DNA from: Oerskovia merdavium | GTDB taxonomy: Bacteria > Actinomycetota > Actinomycetes > Actinomycetales > Cellulomonadaceae | DNA: 55,209 nucleotides | Direction: 5' to 3' | Assembly: GCF_014836755.1 (NCBI RefSeq) | Contig: NZ_JACSQF010000020.1 | Span: forward strand, 4,929 to 60,137 | In this document: positions 11,200 to 19,083 of the stretch, piece after piece | Position numbering within the stretch: the stretch's first letter is position 1 | Layout of the letters: each line of letters starts with the position of its first letter | Notes under the pieces: generated by a model | Databases searched by the model: none | Seen by the model: the letters and a program-made list of their open reading frames with translations, nothing else | Told to the model about the DNA's origin: nothing | Translations under genes and position numbers: made by a program

Positions 11200-11260
11200 G
11201 TCGTCCCCTTCGGTCCGGTCACCGGGTCCTGTCCACCCATTGCCGCACGCGGGCCGACGG

Positions 11261-11308
11261 GCGCGCATCACCACGATCACATGATTCGCGCCGGCACCGG
11301 GTGCGTCC
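11261..11308 (-). promoter_or_regulatory. Candidate regulatory segment upstream of the CMD-like gene
   Basis: Counterpart of 8482-8529; 33 of 48 positions match without gaps. The segment lies about 60 bases before the GTG at 11199. See that entry for the proposed shared control. Confidence 0.5.
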
Positions 11309-11321
11309 CACGACCCGAACT

Positions 11322-11338
11322 TCATGCGGTCTGCATGA
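11322..11338. promoter_or_regulatory. Inverted repeat upstream of the DUF6325 gene
   Basis: TCATGC and GCATGA are perfect 6-base arms separated by GGTCT. The site lies in the divergent spacer between the CMD-like gene and the five-gene membrane cluster. An operator function is possible but not shown. Confidence 0.35.
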
Positions 11339-11436
11339 CGACGCGCGCCCACCGTCGGCGCACTCTGGTCCCAGACAGGGCGAAGCGCGCGGCTGTGGGC
11401 CGGTGCCCGCCCCCCGGAGGAAAGGACGACCGACCC

Positions 11437-11886
11437 ATGACACAGGAGCCGACCGACCTGCAGGAGTCGGGACCCATCGACTACCTGATCGTCGAGTTCC
11501 CGTCGGAGGCAATGACGGGCGAGGCGTTCCCCCTGCTGGTCGACCTGGTCGACCGAGGGATCGTCAGGGTGCTCGACCTGCTCGTGCTCCGCAAGGAGGA
11601 CGACGGGACCGTGACAGGGCTCGAGCTCGACGAGCTCGCCGACGGCACGACCGGGCTCGAGATCTTCGCGGGGGCCGTGTCCGGCCTCCTGGGGCACGAG
11701 GACCTGGTCGAGGCGGCGCAGGCCGTCGAGCCGGGCAGGACGGCAGCGGTGCTCGTCTACGAGAACGTCTGGGCCGCCCCCTTCGCGACGGCCCTGCGCC
11801 GAGGCGGCGCACAGCTCGTCGCGGGAGGCCGCATCCCCGTGCAGGCCGTGCTCGCCGCGCTCGAGGCCGACGAGACCACCGACTGA
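11437..11886 (+). CDS. DUF6325 family protein
   Basis: Protein of unknown function, 149 residues, recognisable from the DUF6325/DUF1269-like layout: N-terminal GPIDYLIVEFPSEAMTGEAFPLL, a strand-helix VLDLLVLRKEDDG, and a C-terminal VLVYENVWAAPFATALRRGG. It is mostly soluble, with a ferredoxin-like alternation of strands and helices. GGAGGAAAGGA lies 10 bases before the ATG. It is the first gene of a tight five-gene plus-strand cluster; the next start is 26 bases after its stop. In actinobacteria this family is commonly found beside SHOCT-domain genes, as here. A role in membrane or stress physiology is inference. Confidence 0.85.
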   Translation: MTQEPTDLQESGPIDYLIVEFPSEAMTGEAFPLLVDLVDRGIVRVLDLLVLRKEDDGTVTGLELDELADGTTGLEIFAGAVSGLLGHEDLVEAAQAVEPGRTAAVLVYENVWAAPFATALRRGGAQLVAGGRIPVQAVLAALEADETTD

Positions 11887-11911
11887 CCCGGACCGACCGA
11901 GGAGGCTCACC

Positions 11912-12208
11912 ATGCCAGGACTCATCCGAGGAGTCGCACGCACCGCCGTCGTGGCCGGGACGGCGACCGCCGTATCCAACCGTGTCTCGCGGCGTCAGGC
12001 GGGACGCTGGGCCGCCCAGGAGGCCCCGCCACCGCAGCAGCAAGCGCCCCAACCGACGTACGCACCCGCGCCGCCGGCCCCCGCACCGGCACCGGTCGAC
12101 ATGGACGCCCGGATCGCCCGGCTCACCCAGCTCGCCGCGCTGCGCGACCAGGGCGTCCTGAGCCCCGCAGAGTTCGAGGCCCAGAAGTCTCAGATCCTTG
12201 CCGGTTGA
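11912..12208 (+). CDS. SHOCT domain protein
   Basis: A 98-residue protein with three parts: a basic N-terminus of about 35 residues (LIRGVARTAVVAGTATAV), a proline/alanine/glutamine-rich linker (about 36-63) and a C-terminal SHOCT domain (about 65-98). SHOCT domains are short oligomerisation modules with the pattern L..L...GvlspaEFe..K..iL. GAGGAGGCTCACC precedes the ATG. The next gene also ends in a SHOCT domain, so the two products may associate through these modules. The function is unknown. Confidence 0.85.
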   Translation: MPGLIRGVARTAVVAGTATAVSNRVSRRQAGRWAAQEAPPPQQQAPQPTYAPAPPAPAPAPVDMDARIARLTQLAALRDQGVLSPAEFEAQKSQILAG

Positions 12209-12235
12209 CCGGCACCCGTACGAGGAGGACGTCAG

Positions 12236-12619
12236 ATGGACAGCTTCATGGACTGGTTCTGGTTGATGATCTGGTGGTTCTTCTTCTTCATGTACCTCAT
12301 GATCCTGTTCCGGATCCTGGCAGACCTCTTCCGCGACCACGAGCTCAGCGGCTGGTGGAAGGCGTTGTGGATCATCGCGCTCGTGCTGGTCCCGTTCCTC
12401 ACCGCGCTGGTCTACGTGATCGCGAGGGGCCGTGGCATGGCCGAACGGCAGATGCAGGACGTCTCCCAGGCCAAGGCCCAGACCGACGCGTACATCCGCG
12501 ACGTCGCCGGTGCGGACGCCTCGGCGGCGTCCCAGATCAGCCAGGCCAAGACCCTGCTCGACTCGGGGGCGATCACCGAGGACGAGTTCGCCACGCTCAA
12601 GGCCAAGGCGCTCGCCTGA
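12236..12619 (+). CDS. Membrane protein with PLDc_N-like segment and SHOCT domain
   Basis: A 127-residue product with two membrane segments: a strikingly aromatic one (FWLMIWWFFFFMYLMILF, about 8-25) and WIIALVLVPFLTALVYVI. A basic loop GWWKALW between them resembles PLDc_N proteins. The cytoplasmic tail ends in a SHOCT domain (about 93-127: QISQAKTLLDSGAITEDEF). The ATG follows GAGGAGGACGTC. It is third in the cluster and shares the SHOCT type with its neighbour; it may recruit that soluble partner to the membrane (inference). Confidence 0.85.
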   Translation: MDSFMDWFWLMIWWFFFFMYLMILFRILADLFRDHELSGWWKALWIIALVLVPFLTALVYVIARGRGMAERQMQDVSQAKAQTDAYIRDVAGADASAASQISQAKTLLDSGAITEDEFATLKAKALA

Positions 12620-12643
12620 GGTCCCAGGGAACGCGGGACCGAC

Positions 12644-13417
12644 GTGGCCGACCACGGGAGCCCCGGGCCCCGTGGTCCGGCCGCGCCCGGGGCCGCGACT
12701 CCCCCGGCCGGGCCCGTGCCGGGAGCCTCTGGCATCCCGACCGCTCCGGGCGGCACCGTTGCTGCGGTCCACCGGCACCTCGAGCTGGTGGCCGCGATCC
12801 TGCTCGGGGTCGCCACCGTCATGACGGCCTGGTCGGCGTTCCAGAGCGCACGGTGGGGCGGTGAGATGGCCACGTCGTACAGCGCGGCGGGAGCTGCACG
12901 GACCGAGAGCAACCGTGCCTCGACGCTCGCCGGGCAGCAGACCATCATCGACGTCCAGCTGTTCACCGACTGGTTGAGCGCGCTCGACGCGGAGCAGGGA
13001 CGCGTCGGGCCGTCGTCGGGCTACGTCCCCGACCCGGCGACCTACTCGGGCTTCCTCTACGCGCGGTTCCGCGAGGAGTTCCGGCCCGCCGTGGACGCCT
13101 GGGTCGCCCAGGACCCCTCGGAGAACCCCGACGCCCCGCCCAGCCCGTTCGCGATGGACGAGTACGTCCTGGCCGCGACCCAGGAGTCGCAGCGGCTCGA
13201 GGAGAAGGCCGACGCGGCCGTCACCCTGGCTCACCGGGCCAACGCCGTCAAGGACGACTACGTGCTCGCCACGGTGCTGTGCGCGTCGGTGCTGTTCTTC
13301 GGGGGGATCGGCGCCAAGCTCTCCTCGCCGCGTCTGCGCCTCACGCTGGTCGGGATCGGCGGGGTCGTCCTGCTCGCGACCCTCGGCGTCCTGATCTCCT
13401 ACCCGGTCCAGGTGTAG
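12644..13417 (+). CDS. Conserved membrane protein, function unknown
   Basis: A 257-residue protein with a proline/glycine/alanine-rich N-terminus (about 1-38). A membrane helix starts near residue 44 (LELVAAILLGVATVMTAW) and leads into FQSARWGGEMATSYSAA. A soluble domain of about 110 residues follows, then two C-terminal helices (VLATVLCASVLFFGGIGA and [18 protein letters not shown]). This layout is seen in unnamed actinobacterial proteins beside DUF4239 proteins. The GTG start at 12644 has only a weak GGGA ribosome site, and an internal start cannot be excluded. The stop is 4 bases before the next ATG, indicating translational coupling. Confidence 0.75.
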   Translation: MADHGSPGPRGPAAPGAATPPAGPVPGASGIPTAPGGTVAAVHRHLELVAAILLGVATVMTAWSAFQSARWGGEMATSYSAAGAARTESNRASTLAGQQTIIDVQLFTDWLSALDAEQGRVGPSSGYVPDPATYSGFLYARFREEFRPAVDAWVAQDPSENPDAPPSPFAMDEYVLAATQESQRLEEKADAAVTLAHRANAVKDDYVLATVLCASVLFFGGIGAKLSSPRLRLTLVGIGGVVLLATLGVLISYPVQV

Positions 13418-13421
13418 CCCC

Positions 13422-14246
13422 ATGAACATCGTGCTCGCAGCACTCGTCACGATCGGGGCGACCGCGGTCACGATCACGGCCATGCTCCTCGTGCGCGCCC
13501 GGGCGCCCGAGGGCAGCCGCTTCCACGACGGAGACCGCGCGTCGGGCGTGTTCGGTGTCCTCGCGACGGGCTTCTCGGTGCTGCTGGGCTTCATCATCTT
13601 CCTCGCCTTCGAGTCCTACGACGAGGCGCGGAGCGGGGCCGAGGACGAGGCGCAGATCGTCGCCCAGCAGCTCCAGACCGCGCAGTTCCTGCCGCAGGAC
13701 GTGGCGTTCACGTTGTCCGGCCAGCTCGTCTGCTACGCCCGCTCGGTCTCGACGACCGAGTGGGAGGCCCTGGCCGACGGCCGGCTCGGCGAGGCCGTCA
13801 ACCCGTGGGGGGTCGAGATGTTCCGCACGATCAAGGGCGTGGAACCGGTGTCCGACACCGAGCAGTCGGCCTACGACCGGTGGATGGACCAGACGGCCGA
13901 CCGCGAGCAGGCGCGCCAGGCCCGGGTCCACGGCGCCGAGGGACTGATCCCCCTGCCGCTCTGGCTCGTGCTGTTCGTCATCTCGGCGACCATCTTCGTC
14001 TTCATGCTCTTCTTCGCCGACTCGGCCGAGGGCGCCGTCACGCAGTCGGTCCTCATGGGCAGCGTCACGCTCGTCATCTCGCTCATGCTCTGCCTGCTCG
14101 TCTTCTTCGACCATCCGCACGGGCACCAGGTCGGCAAGCTGCAACCGGTCGCGATGCAGCGCACGTTGGTCCTCATCGACACCCAGCTCGGTGCGGCGGG
14201 CCTCTCCGTGACACCACCGTGCGACGAGGACGGCCGCGCGACGTGA
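13422..14246 (+). CDS. DUF4239 (bestrophin-like) membrane protein
   Basis: A 274-residue protein of the DUF4239 family, with four membrane segments in two pairs: residues about 3-25 and 44-67 at the N-terminus and two in the last third (LWLVLFVISATIFVFMLFF and LMGSVTLVISLMLCLLVFF). The soluble part between them (about 68-180) is helical. The FFDHPHG motif after the last helix is typical. The family is named for resemblance to bestrophin channels, but channel activity is not established. It is the last gene of the cluster and is coupled to the previous gene. Confidence 0.85.
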   Translation: MNIVLAALVTIGATAVTITAMLLVRARAPEGSRFHDGDRASGVFGVLATGFSVLLGFIIFLAFESYDEARSGAEDEAQIVAQQLQTAQFLPQDVAFTLSGQLVCYARSVSTTEWEALADGRLGEAVNPWGVEMFRTIKGVEPVSDTEQSAYDRWMDQTADREQARQARVHGAEGLIPLPLWLVLFVISATIFVFMLFFADSAEGAVTQSVLMGSVTLVISLMLCLLVFFDHPHGHQVGKLQPVAMQRTLVLIDTQLGAAGLSVTPPCDEDGRAT

Positions 14247-14287
14247 CCCACCCCGGGACGCGCGGCGCCGCACGGTGCCCCGTGCTC

Positions 14288-14306
14288 GGGCCCGGACCGC
14301 GGGCCC
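14288..14306. terminator. Short hairpin between convergent genes
   Basis: GGGCCCG and CGGGCCC (7 bp) with a 5-base loop lie between the DUF4239 stop and the glnE stop. The hairpin could serve both strands. There is no T-tract. Confidence 0.5.
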
Positions 14307-14324
14307 CGGCGAGCGAGAGAGAGC

Positions 14325-17300
14325 TCAGTCCTCGCCGTAGAACACGCGCTCCATGACGGCGCGGGCGCGCCGGGCCGTGCGCAGGTACCGCTCCTCGAGC
14401 TCGGCCCCCGACTCCTCACCGATCACCCGGGCCAGTCCGGCGAGCGCACGGACCTCGTGCGGCAGGACGTCGGCCGTGGGTCCCCCGGTGCGCCCGGACC
14501 AGAGCACGAGCGCGCTGCGCAACCGCGACGCGAGGTGCCAGGCCTCGCCCAGGGTCGCTGCGTCGTCGGGCGTGACGATGCCCGCGTGCGAGGCCGCCTC
14601 GAGCGCGTCGATCGTGGACGTCGTCCGCAGGCCGACCACCTCGTGCGCGTGCTGGAGCTGGAGGAGCTGGACGGTCCACTCGACGTCGGAGACCCCGCCA
14701 CGTCCCAGCTTGAGGTGGCGTGAAGGGTCGACACCGCGGGGCAGCCGCTCGGCCTCGACGCGGGCCTTGATGCGCCGGACCTCGCGCTCGGTCGCGGGCT
14801 CGACCCCGCCCGCCGGGTAGCGCATCGGGTCGACGAGCGCGACGAAGCGCTCGCCGAGACCCGGGTCTCCTGCGACGGGCCGCGCGCGCAGCAGGGCCTG
14901 GCTCTCCCACGCGGACGACCACCGGTCGTAGTACTCGGCGTACGACTCGAACGAGCGCACGAGCGGGCCGTTGCGTCCCTCGGGCCGCAGGTCGGCGTCG
15001 ACCGGCAGGCCCGGCTCGGGGCCCATGTCCCCGAGCAGCGAACGCAGGCGCGTCGCGACCAGGAGCGCGAACGCCTGGGCGTCGCGGTCCGCCGCGCCTT
15101 CGACGGGCTCGTGGACGAAGAGCACGTCGGCGTCCGAGCCGTAGCCCATCTCCCGGCCACCGAGGCGCCCCATGGCGACGACCTGCAGCCGCGCCGGGTC
15201 GTCGGCCGGGCGCGCGATCCCGAGCTCCTGGCGCGCCACGAACTGCGCGACCCGCAGCCCGCCCACGAGCACCAGGTCCGCGGCGTCGGAGATCGCGCGC
15301 GCCGCGTCGACCGCGTCCACGACGCCCAGGATCTCCGCGGCCCCCGTCCGGGCGAGCTCGCGACGCCGCACCGCCCGCAGCGCCTTGGCCGCGGGCCCCG
15401 CGACGTCGGCTCGCGTGAGGATCGCGTCGGCCTCGACCGCGAGCCGAGCCGCTCCGCGCGGGGCCAGCTCGGCGTCGTCCGCGAGCCAGGCCACGGACTC
15501 GGGCGAGCGCGACAGCGCGTCGGCCATGTAGCGCGAGCTCGACAGGAGCGTCGCGAGCCGGTGCGCGGCCGAGCCCGAGTCGCGCAGCAGCTTGAGGTAC
15601 CAGTGGGTCGAGCCCAGCTCCTCGGACAGCGTGCGGAAGTTCAGGAGACCCGCGTCCGGGTCCGCGCCCTCGGCGAACCAGCCGAGCATCACGGGCAGGA
15701 GCTGGCGCTGGATCGCGGCACGCCGGCTCACGCCCTCGGTCAGCGCGACGACGTGGCGCATCGCGCCCGCGGGGTCGCGGTAGCCGATCGCCTGGAAGCG
15801 GGCCTTGGCCGCCTCCGGCGCGAGGCTCGCCTCCTCGGTCGAGAGCTGCGCGGTCGCCGGGAGCAGCGGCCGGTAGAACAGTTCCTCGTGCAGCGCGCGC
15901 ACCTCGCGGCGCGTCGCGCGCCACCGTTCCATGAGCCCCTCGGCGCCCTCGGAGCGCATGCCCACCGACCGTGCCAGACGGCGCAGGTCGTCCTCCCCGG
16001 TGGGGATGAGGTGGGTGCGGCGCAGGCGGAAAAGCTGGATGCGGTGCTCGAGCGATCGCAGGAACCGGTAGCAGGCGGCCAGGCGCGCGGCGTGCTCGCG
16101 ACCGACGTAGCCACCCGCTGCCAGCGCGGCGAGCGCCGTGAGGGTGCTGGGGCTGCGGATCGAGTCGTCGGCCCGGCCGTGCACAAGCTGCAGGAGCTGG
16201 ACCGTGAACTCGACGTCCCGCAGTCCCCCCTTGCCGAGCTTGAGCTGGCGGTCCGCCTCTGCGGCGGGCACGTGGTCCTCGACCCGGCGGCGCATGGCCT
16301 GGGAGTCCTCGACGAAGTTCTCCCGTGCCACGGCCGTCCACACGAACGGGTTGATCGCGTCGTGGTAGGCCGCCGCGAGCTCGGCGTCCCCCGCGACCAG
16401 CCGCGCCTTGAGCAGCGCCTGGAACTCCCACGTCTTGGCCCAGCGCTCGTAGTACGCGAGGTGGCTCGCGAGGCTCCGGACGAGCGGCCCGTTCTTGCCC
16501 TCGGGGCGCAGCGCGGCGTCGACGGGCCACAGCGGCGGTTCCGACGACGTGCCCGAACAGACCCGGGCGAGCCCCGTCGCGAGGCGCGCCCCGACGCTCG
16601 TGGCGTAGGACTCGTCGTACCCGTCGGCGGGCTCGGCGACGTAGATCACGTCGACGTCGGACACGTAGTTGAGCTCGCGCCCACCGCACTTGCCCATGCC
16701 CATCACAGCGAGCCGGACGCCCGCGCCGTGGTCGTCGAGCTCGGAGCGGGCGACCGCGAGCGCGGCCTCGAGCGCGGCGGCAGCCAGGTCCGCGAGCGCC
16801 GCGGCCACGGCCGGCATCGCGGCCAGAGGGTCCGGCGCCGTGAGGTCGGTCGCGGCGATCCGCAGGATGCGCGCCCGGTAGGCCCGGCGCATCGCGTCGG
16901 TGGCCACGGCCGCAGGGAGCGCCGCGACGGGCTGCCCTGCGTCGGGGTCCGCGTCCACGGCACGCAGCAGCTCGGCGCGCACGGTCTGCGCGGGAACCCC
17001 GGTCCCGGGGGCGGGGTCGGCCACGACGTGCAGCAGCTCGGGGTGGGAGACCAGGTCGTCGCCGAGCGCGACCGAGGCGCCGAGCACGGCCAGGAGCCGG
17101 TCACGACCGGTCGGGGCGGGGCCGTGCGACGCCGCGTCTTCCGCGGTGTCGTCCGAGCCTGGGCGTGAGTCGGTCGCCGCGGCGCCCGCACCCGCAGCCT
17201 TGCCGGCAGTGTCGGCTGTGTCGGCCGGCAGCTCGCCGGCGTCCCCTGCGTCAGCGACCGCCGCCACCCCCGAGAGCACGTCCCTGAACACGGCGCACGA

Positions 17301-17567
17301 CGCCTCGTCCCCGGCCACCGCGCTCGACAGTCGCGCGAGCTGGAGCAGAGCGAGGTCCGGGTCGGCCGTCGCCCCGACGGCGGCGAGCAGCTCCTCGGGC
17401 AACGGTCCGAGGACCCCCACGAGGTCCTTGTCGTCGAGCAGCGACACCGAACGGGTGACGTCGGCGAACCCGAGCCTGCGCAGCCGGGAGGTCGGGGTGG
17501 TCCGCCGCGACCCTCCGGGCGCGCCGAGGCTGCTGAGGTGAGCGCCGCCGTCGGGCCCCGGGGTCAT
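14325..17567 (-). CDS. glnE: Bifunctional glutamine synthetase adenylyltransferase/deadenylase GlnE
   Basis: Adds AMP to and removes it from glutamine synthetase in response to nitrogen status. The 1080 residues hold two nucleotidyltransferase domains. The N-terminal one has GMGKCGGRELNYVSDVDV near residue 290, and the C-terminal one has AMGRLGGREMGYGSDADV near 799. Each is followed by a helical domain containing LKLGKGGLRDVEFTVQLLQL or LKLGRGGVSDVEWTVQLLQL. A low-complexity Ala/Asp/Gly insert lies at about 108-150. The ATG at 17567 was preferred over a start 10 codons upstream; neither has a strong ribosome site. It lies 40 bases after glnA2 and is probably co-transcribed. The adjacent GlnA2 seems to lack the modified tyrosine, so the target is likely another GS encoded outside this window. 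Confidence 0.95.
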   Translation of the reverse strand: MTPGPDGGAHLSSLGAPGGSRRTTPTSRLRRLGFADVTRSVSLLDDKDLVGVLGPLPEELLAAVGATADPDLALLQLARLSSAVAGDEASCAVFRDVLSGVAAVADAGDAGELPADTADTAGKAAGAGAAATDSRPGSDDTAEDAASHGPAPTGRDRLLAVLGASVALGDDLVSHPELLHVVADPAPGTGVPAQTVRAELLRAVDADPDAGQPVAALPAAVATDAMRRAYRARILRIAATDLTAPDPLAAMPAVAAALADLAAAALEAALAVARSELDDHGAGVRLAVMGMGKCGGRELNYVSDVDVIYVAEPADGYDESYATSVGARLATGLARVCSGTSSEPPLWPVDAALRPEGKNGPLVRSLASHLAYYERWAKTWEFQALLKARLVAGDAELAAAYHDAINPFVWTAVARENFVEDSQAMRRRVEDHVPAAEADRQLKLGKGGLRDVEFTVQLLQLVHGRADDSIRSPSTLTALAALAAGGYVGREHAARLAACYRFLRSLEHRIQLFRLRRTHLIPTGEDDLRRLARSVGMRSEGAEGLMERWRATRREVRALHEELFYRPLLPATAQLSTEEASLAPEAAKARFQAIGYRDPAGAMRHVVALTEGVSRRAAIQRQLLPVMLGWFAEGADPDAGLLNFRTLSEELGSTHWYLKLLRDSGSAAHRLATLLSSSRYMADALSRSPESVAWLADDAELAPRGAARLAVEADAILTRADVAGPAAKALRAVRRRELARTGAAEILGVVDAVDAARAISDAADLVLVGGLRVAQFVARQELGIARPADDPARLQVVAMGRLGGREMGYGSDADVLFVHEPVEGAADRDAQAFALLVATRLRSLLGDMGPEPGLPVDADLRPEGRNGPLVRSFESYAEYYDRWSSAWESQALLRARPVAGDPGLGERFVALVDPMRYPAGGVEPATEREVRRIKARVEAERLPRGVDPSRHLKLGRGGVSDVEWTVQLLQLQHAHEVVGLRTTSTIDALEAASHAGIVTPDDAATLGEAWHLASRLRSALVLWSGRTGGPTADVLPHEVRALAGLARVIGEESGAELEERYLRTARRARAVMERVFYGED

Positions 17568-17607
17568 CGCGACCACCACGGCCCGACGGGCTCGCACGAG
17601 AACGGGC

Positions 17608-18945
17608 TCACAGGACCTGCAGGAACCGCTTCAGCTCGAACGGCGTGACCTGCGAGCGGTACGCGTCCCACTCCTGGCGCTTGTTGCGCAGCACGAAGTC
17701 GAACACGTGCTCGCCCAGGGTCTCGGCGACGAGCTCGGACGTCTCCATGATCTGGATCGCGGCGTCGAGCGACTGCGGCAGCGGCTTGATCCCGAGCGCA
17801 CGACGCTCGGAGTCGGTGAGCTCCCACACGTCGTCCTCGGTCTCCTCGGGGAGCTCGTAGCCCTCCTCGATGCCCTTGAGGCCCGCCGCGAGGATGACCG
17901 CGTACGCGAGGTACGGGTTGGTCGCGGAGTCCAGGGCGCGGTACTCGATGCGGCTCGAGTTGCCCTTGCCCGGCTTGTACATGGGCACGCGCACGAGAGC
18001 CGAGCGGTTGTTGTGACCCCAGCAGACGTAGCTCGGGGCCTCGGCCCCGCCCCACAGGCGCTTGTAGGAGTTCACGTACTGGTTCGTGATCGCGGTGATC
18101 TCCGCGGCGTGGACCAGCAGGCCCGCGATGAACGAGCGGGCCGTCTTGGACAGCTCGAACTGCGCACCGGGCTCGTGGAACGCGTTGCGGTCGCCCTCGA
18201 ACAGCGACAGGTGCGTGTGCATGCCCGAGCCCGGCTGGTCGGCCATGGGCTTGGGCATGAACGACGCGAAGACCCCCTGCTCGAGCGCGACCTCCTTGAC
18301 GACCGTGCGGAACGTCATGAGGTTGTCGGCCGTGGTCAGGGCGTCGGCGTAGCGCAGGTCGATCTCGTTCTGGCCGGGACCGGCCTCGTGGTGGGAGAAC
18401 TCCACCGAGATGCCCATCGACTCGAGCATCGTGATCGCCGCGCGACGGAAGTCGTGCGTCGATCCGCGGGCCAGGTGGTCGAAGTACCCGCCCTGGTCGA
18501 CCGGGACGAGCGGCGACGAGGCGTCCGCCGGGTGGTTGAAGAGGTAGAACTCGACCTCGGGGTGCGTGTAGAACGTGAAGCCCTTGTCGCTCGCCTTGGC
18601 CAGCGCGCGCTTGAGCACGTTGCGCGAGTCCGCGAGGGAGGGCTCGCCGTCGGGGGTGAGGATGTCGCAGAACATCCTGGCCGTCCCGTGACGGTCGCCG
18701 CGCCACGGCAGCACCTGGAACGTCGTCGGGTCGGGGCGCGCGATCATGTCCGCCTCGTACACGCGCGTGAGGCCCTCGATCGAGCTGCCGTCGAAGCCGA
18801 TGCCCTCCGAGAAGGCCGACTCGAGCTCCGCGGGCGCGATCGCGACCGACTTGAGCATCCCCAGCACGTCGGTGAACCAGAGACGGATGAAGCGGATGTC
18901 GCGCTCCTCGACCGTGCGGAGCACGAACTCCTGCTGCCTGTCCAT
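17608..18945 (-). CDS. glnA: Glutamine synthetase, GlnA2-type (GSI-alpha-like)
   Basis: Type I glutamine synthetase family protein, 445 residues (GSI-beta enzymes are about 470). It has the catalytic signature GIGFDGSSIEGL, the ATP/metal segment KPMADQPGSGMHTHLSLF and NRSALVRVP. The stretch GLKGIEEGYELPEETEDDVW lacks the 25-residue GSI-beta insertion, and W occupies the place where the adenylylated tyrosine (NLYDLP in GSI-beta) is expected. The order glnA2-glnE matches M. tuberculosis Rv2222c-Rv2221c. GlnA2-type proteins can use other amine substrates such as polyamines, so glutamine synthesis is not certain. The start is leaderless: CAGGAT lies six bases before the ATG. Confidence 0.93.
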   Translation of the reverse strand: MDRQQEFVLRTVEERDIRFIRLWFTDVLGMLKSVAIAPAELESAFSEGIGFDGSSIEGLTRVYEADMIARPDPTTFQVLPWRGDRHGTARMFCDILTPDGEPSLADSRNVLKRALAKASDKGFTFYTHPEVEFYLFNHPADASSPLVPVDQGGYFDHLARGSTHDFRRAAITMLESMGISVEFSHHEAGPGQNEIDLRYADALTTADNLMTFRTVVKEVALEQGVFASFMPKPMADQPGSGMHTHLSLFEGDRNAFHEPGAQFELSKTARSFIAGLLVHAAEITAITNQYVNSYKRLWGGAEAPSYVCWGHNNRSALVRVPMYKPGKGNSSRIEYRALDSATNPYLAYAVILAAGLKGIEEGYELPEETEDDVWELTDSERRALGIKPLPQSLDAAIQIMETSELVAETLGEHVFDFVLRNKRQEWDAYRSQVTPFELKRFLQVL

Positions 18946-18951
18946 GGCTAC

Positions 18952-18957
18952 ATCCTG
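18952..18957 (-). promoter_or_regulatory. -10 box of glnA2 (leaderless)
   Basis: CAGGAT on the minus strand is separated from the ATG at 18945 by six bases (GTAGCC). No ribosome site is present. Confidence 0.55.
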
Positions 18958-19070
18958 CCTGATGAGTGTGTCGAGCGGGTTACGGCGCGTCCGGACGGTG
19001 CGACGTGTCGCCAGCGTGCCACGGCCGCGCGCCGAACGGTACCGATGGGCACCTGACCGGCGGATTCGCA

Positions 19071-19076
19071 TAGGCT
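19071..19076 (+). promoter_or_regulatory. -10 box of nadE (leaderless)
   Basis: TAGGCT lies seven bases (GACGAGC) before the ATG at 19084. It is divergent from the glnA2 promoter in the same 138-base spacer. Confidence 0.55.
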
Positions 19077-19083
19077 GACGAGC

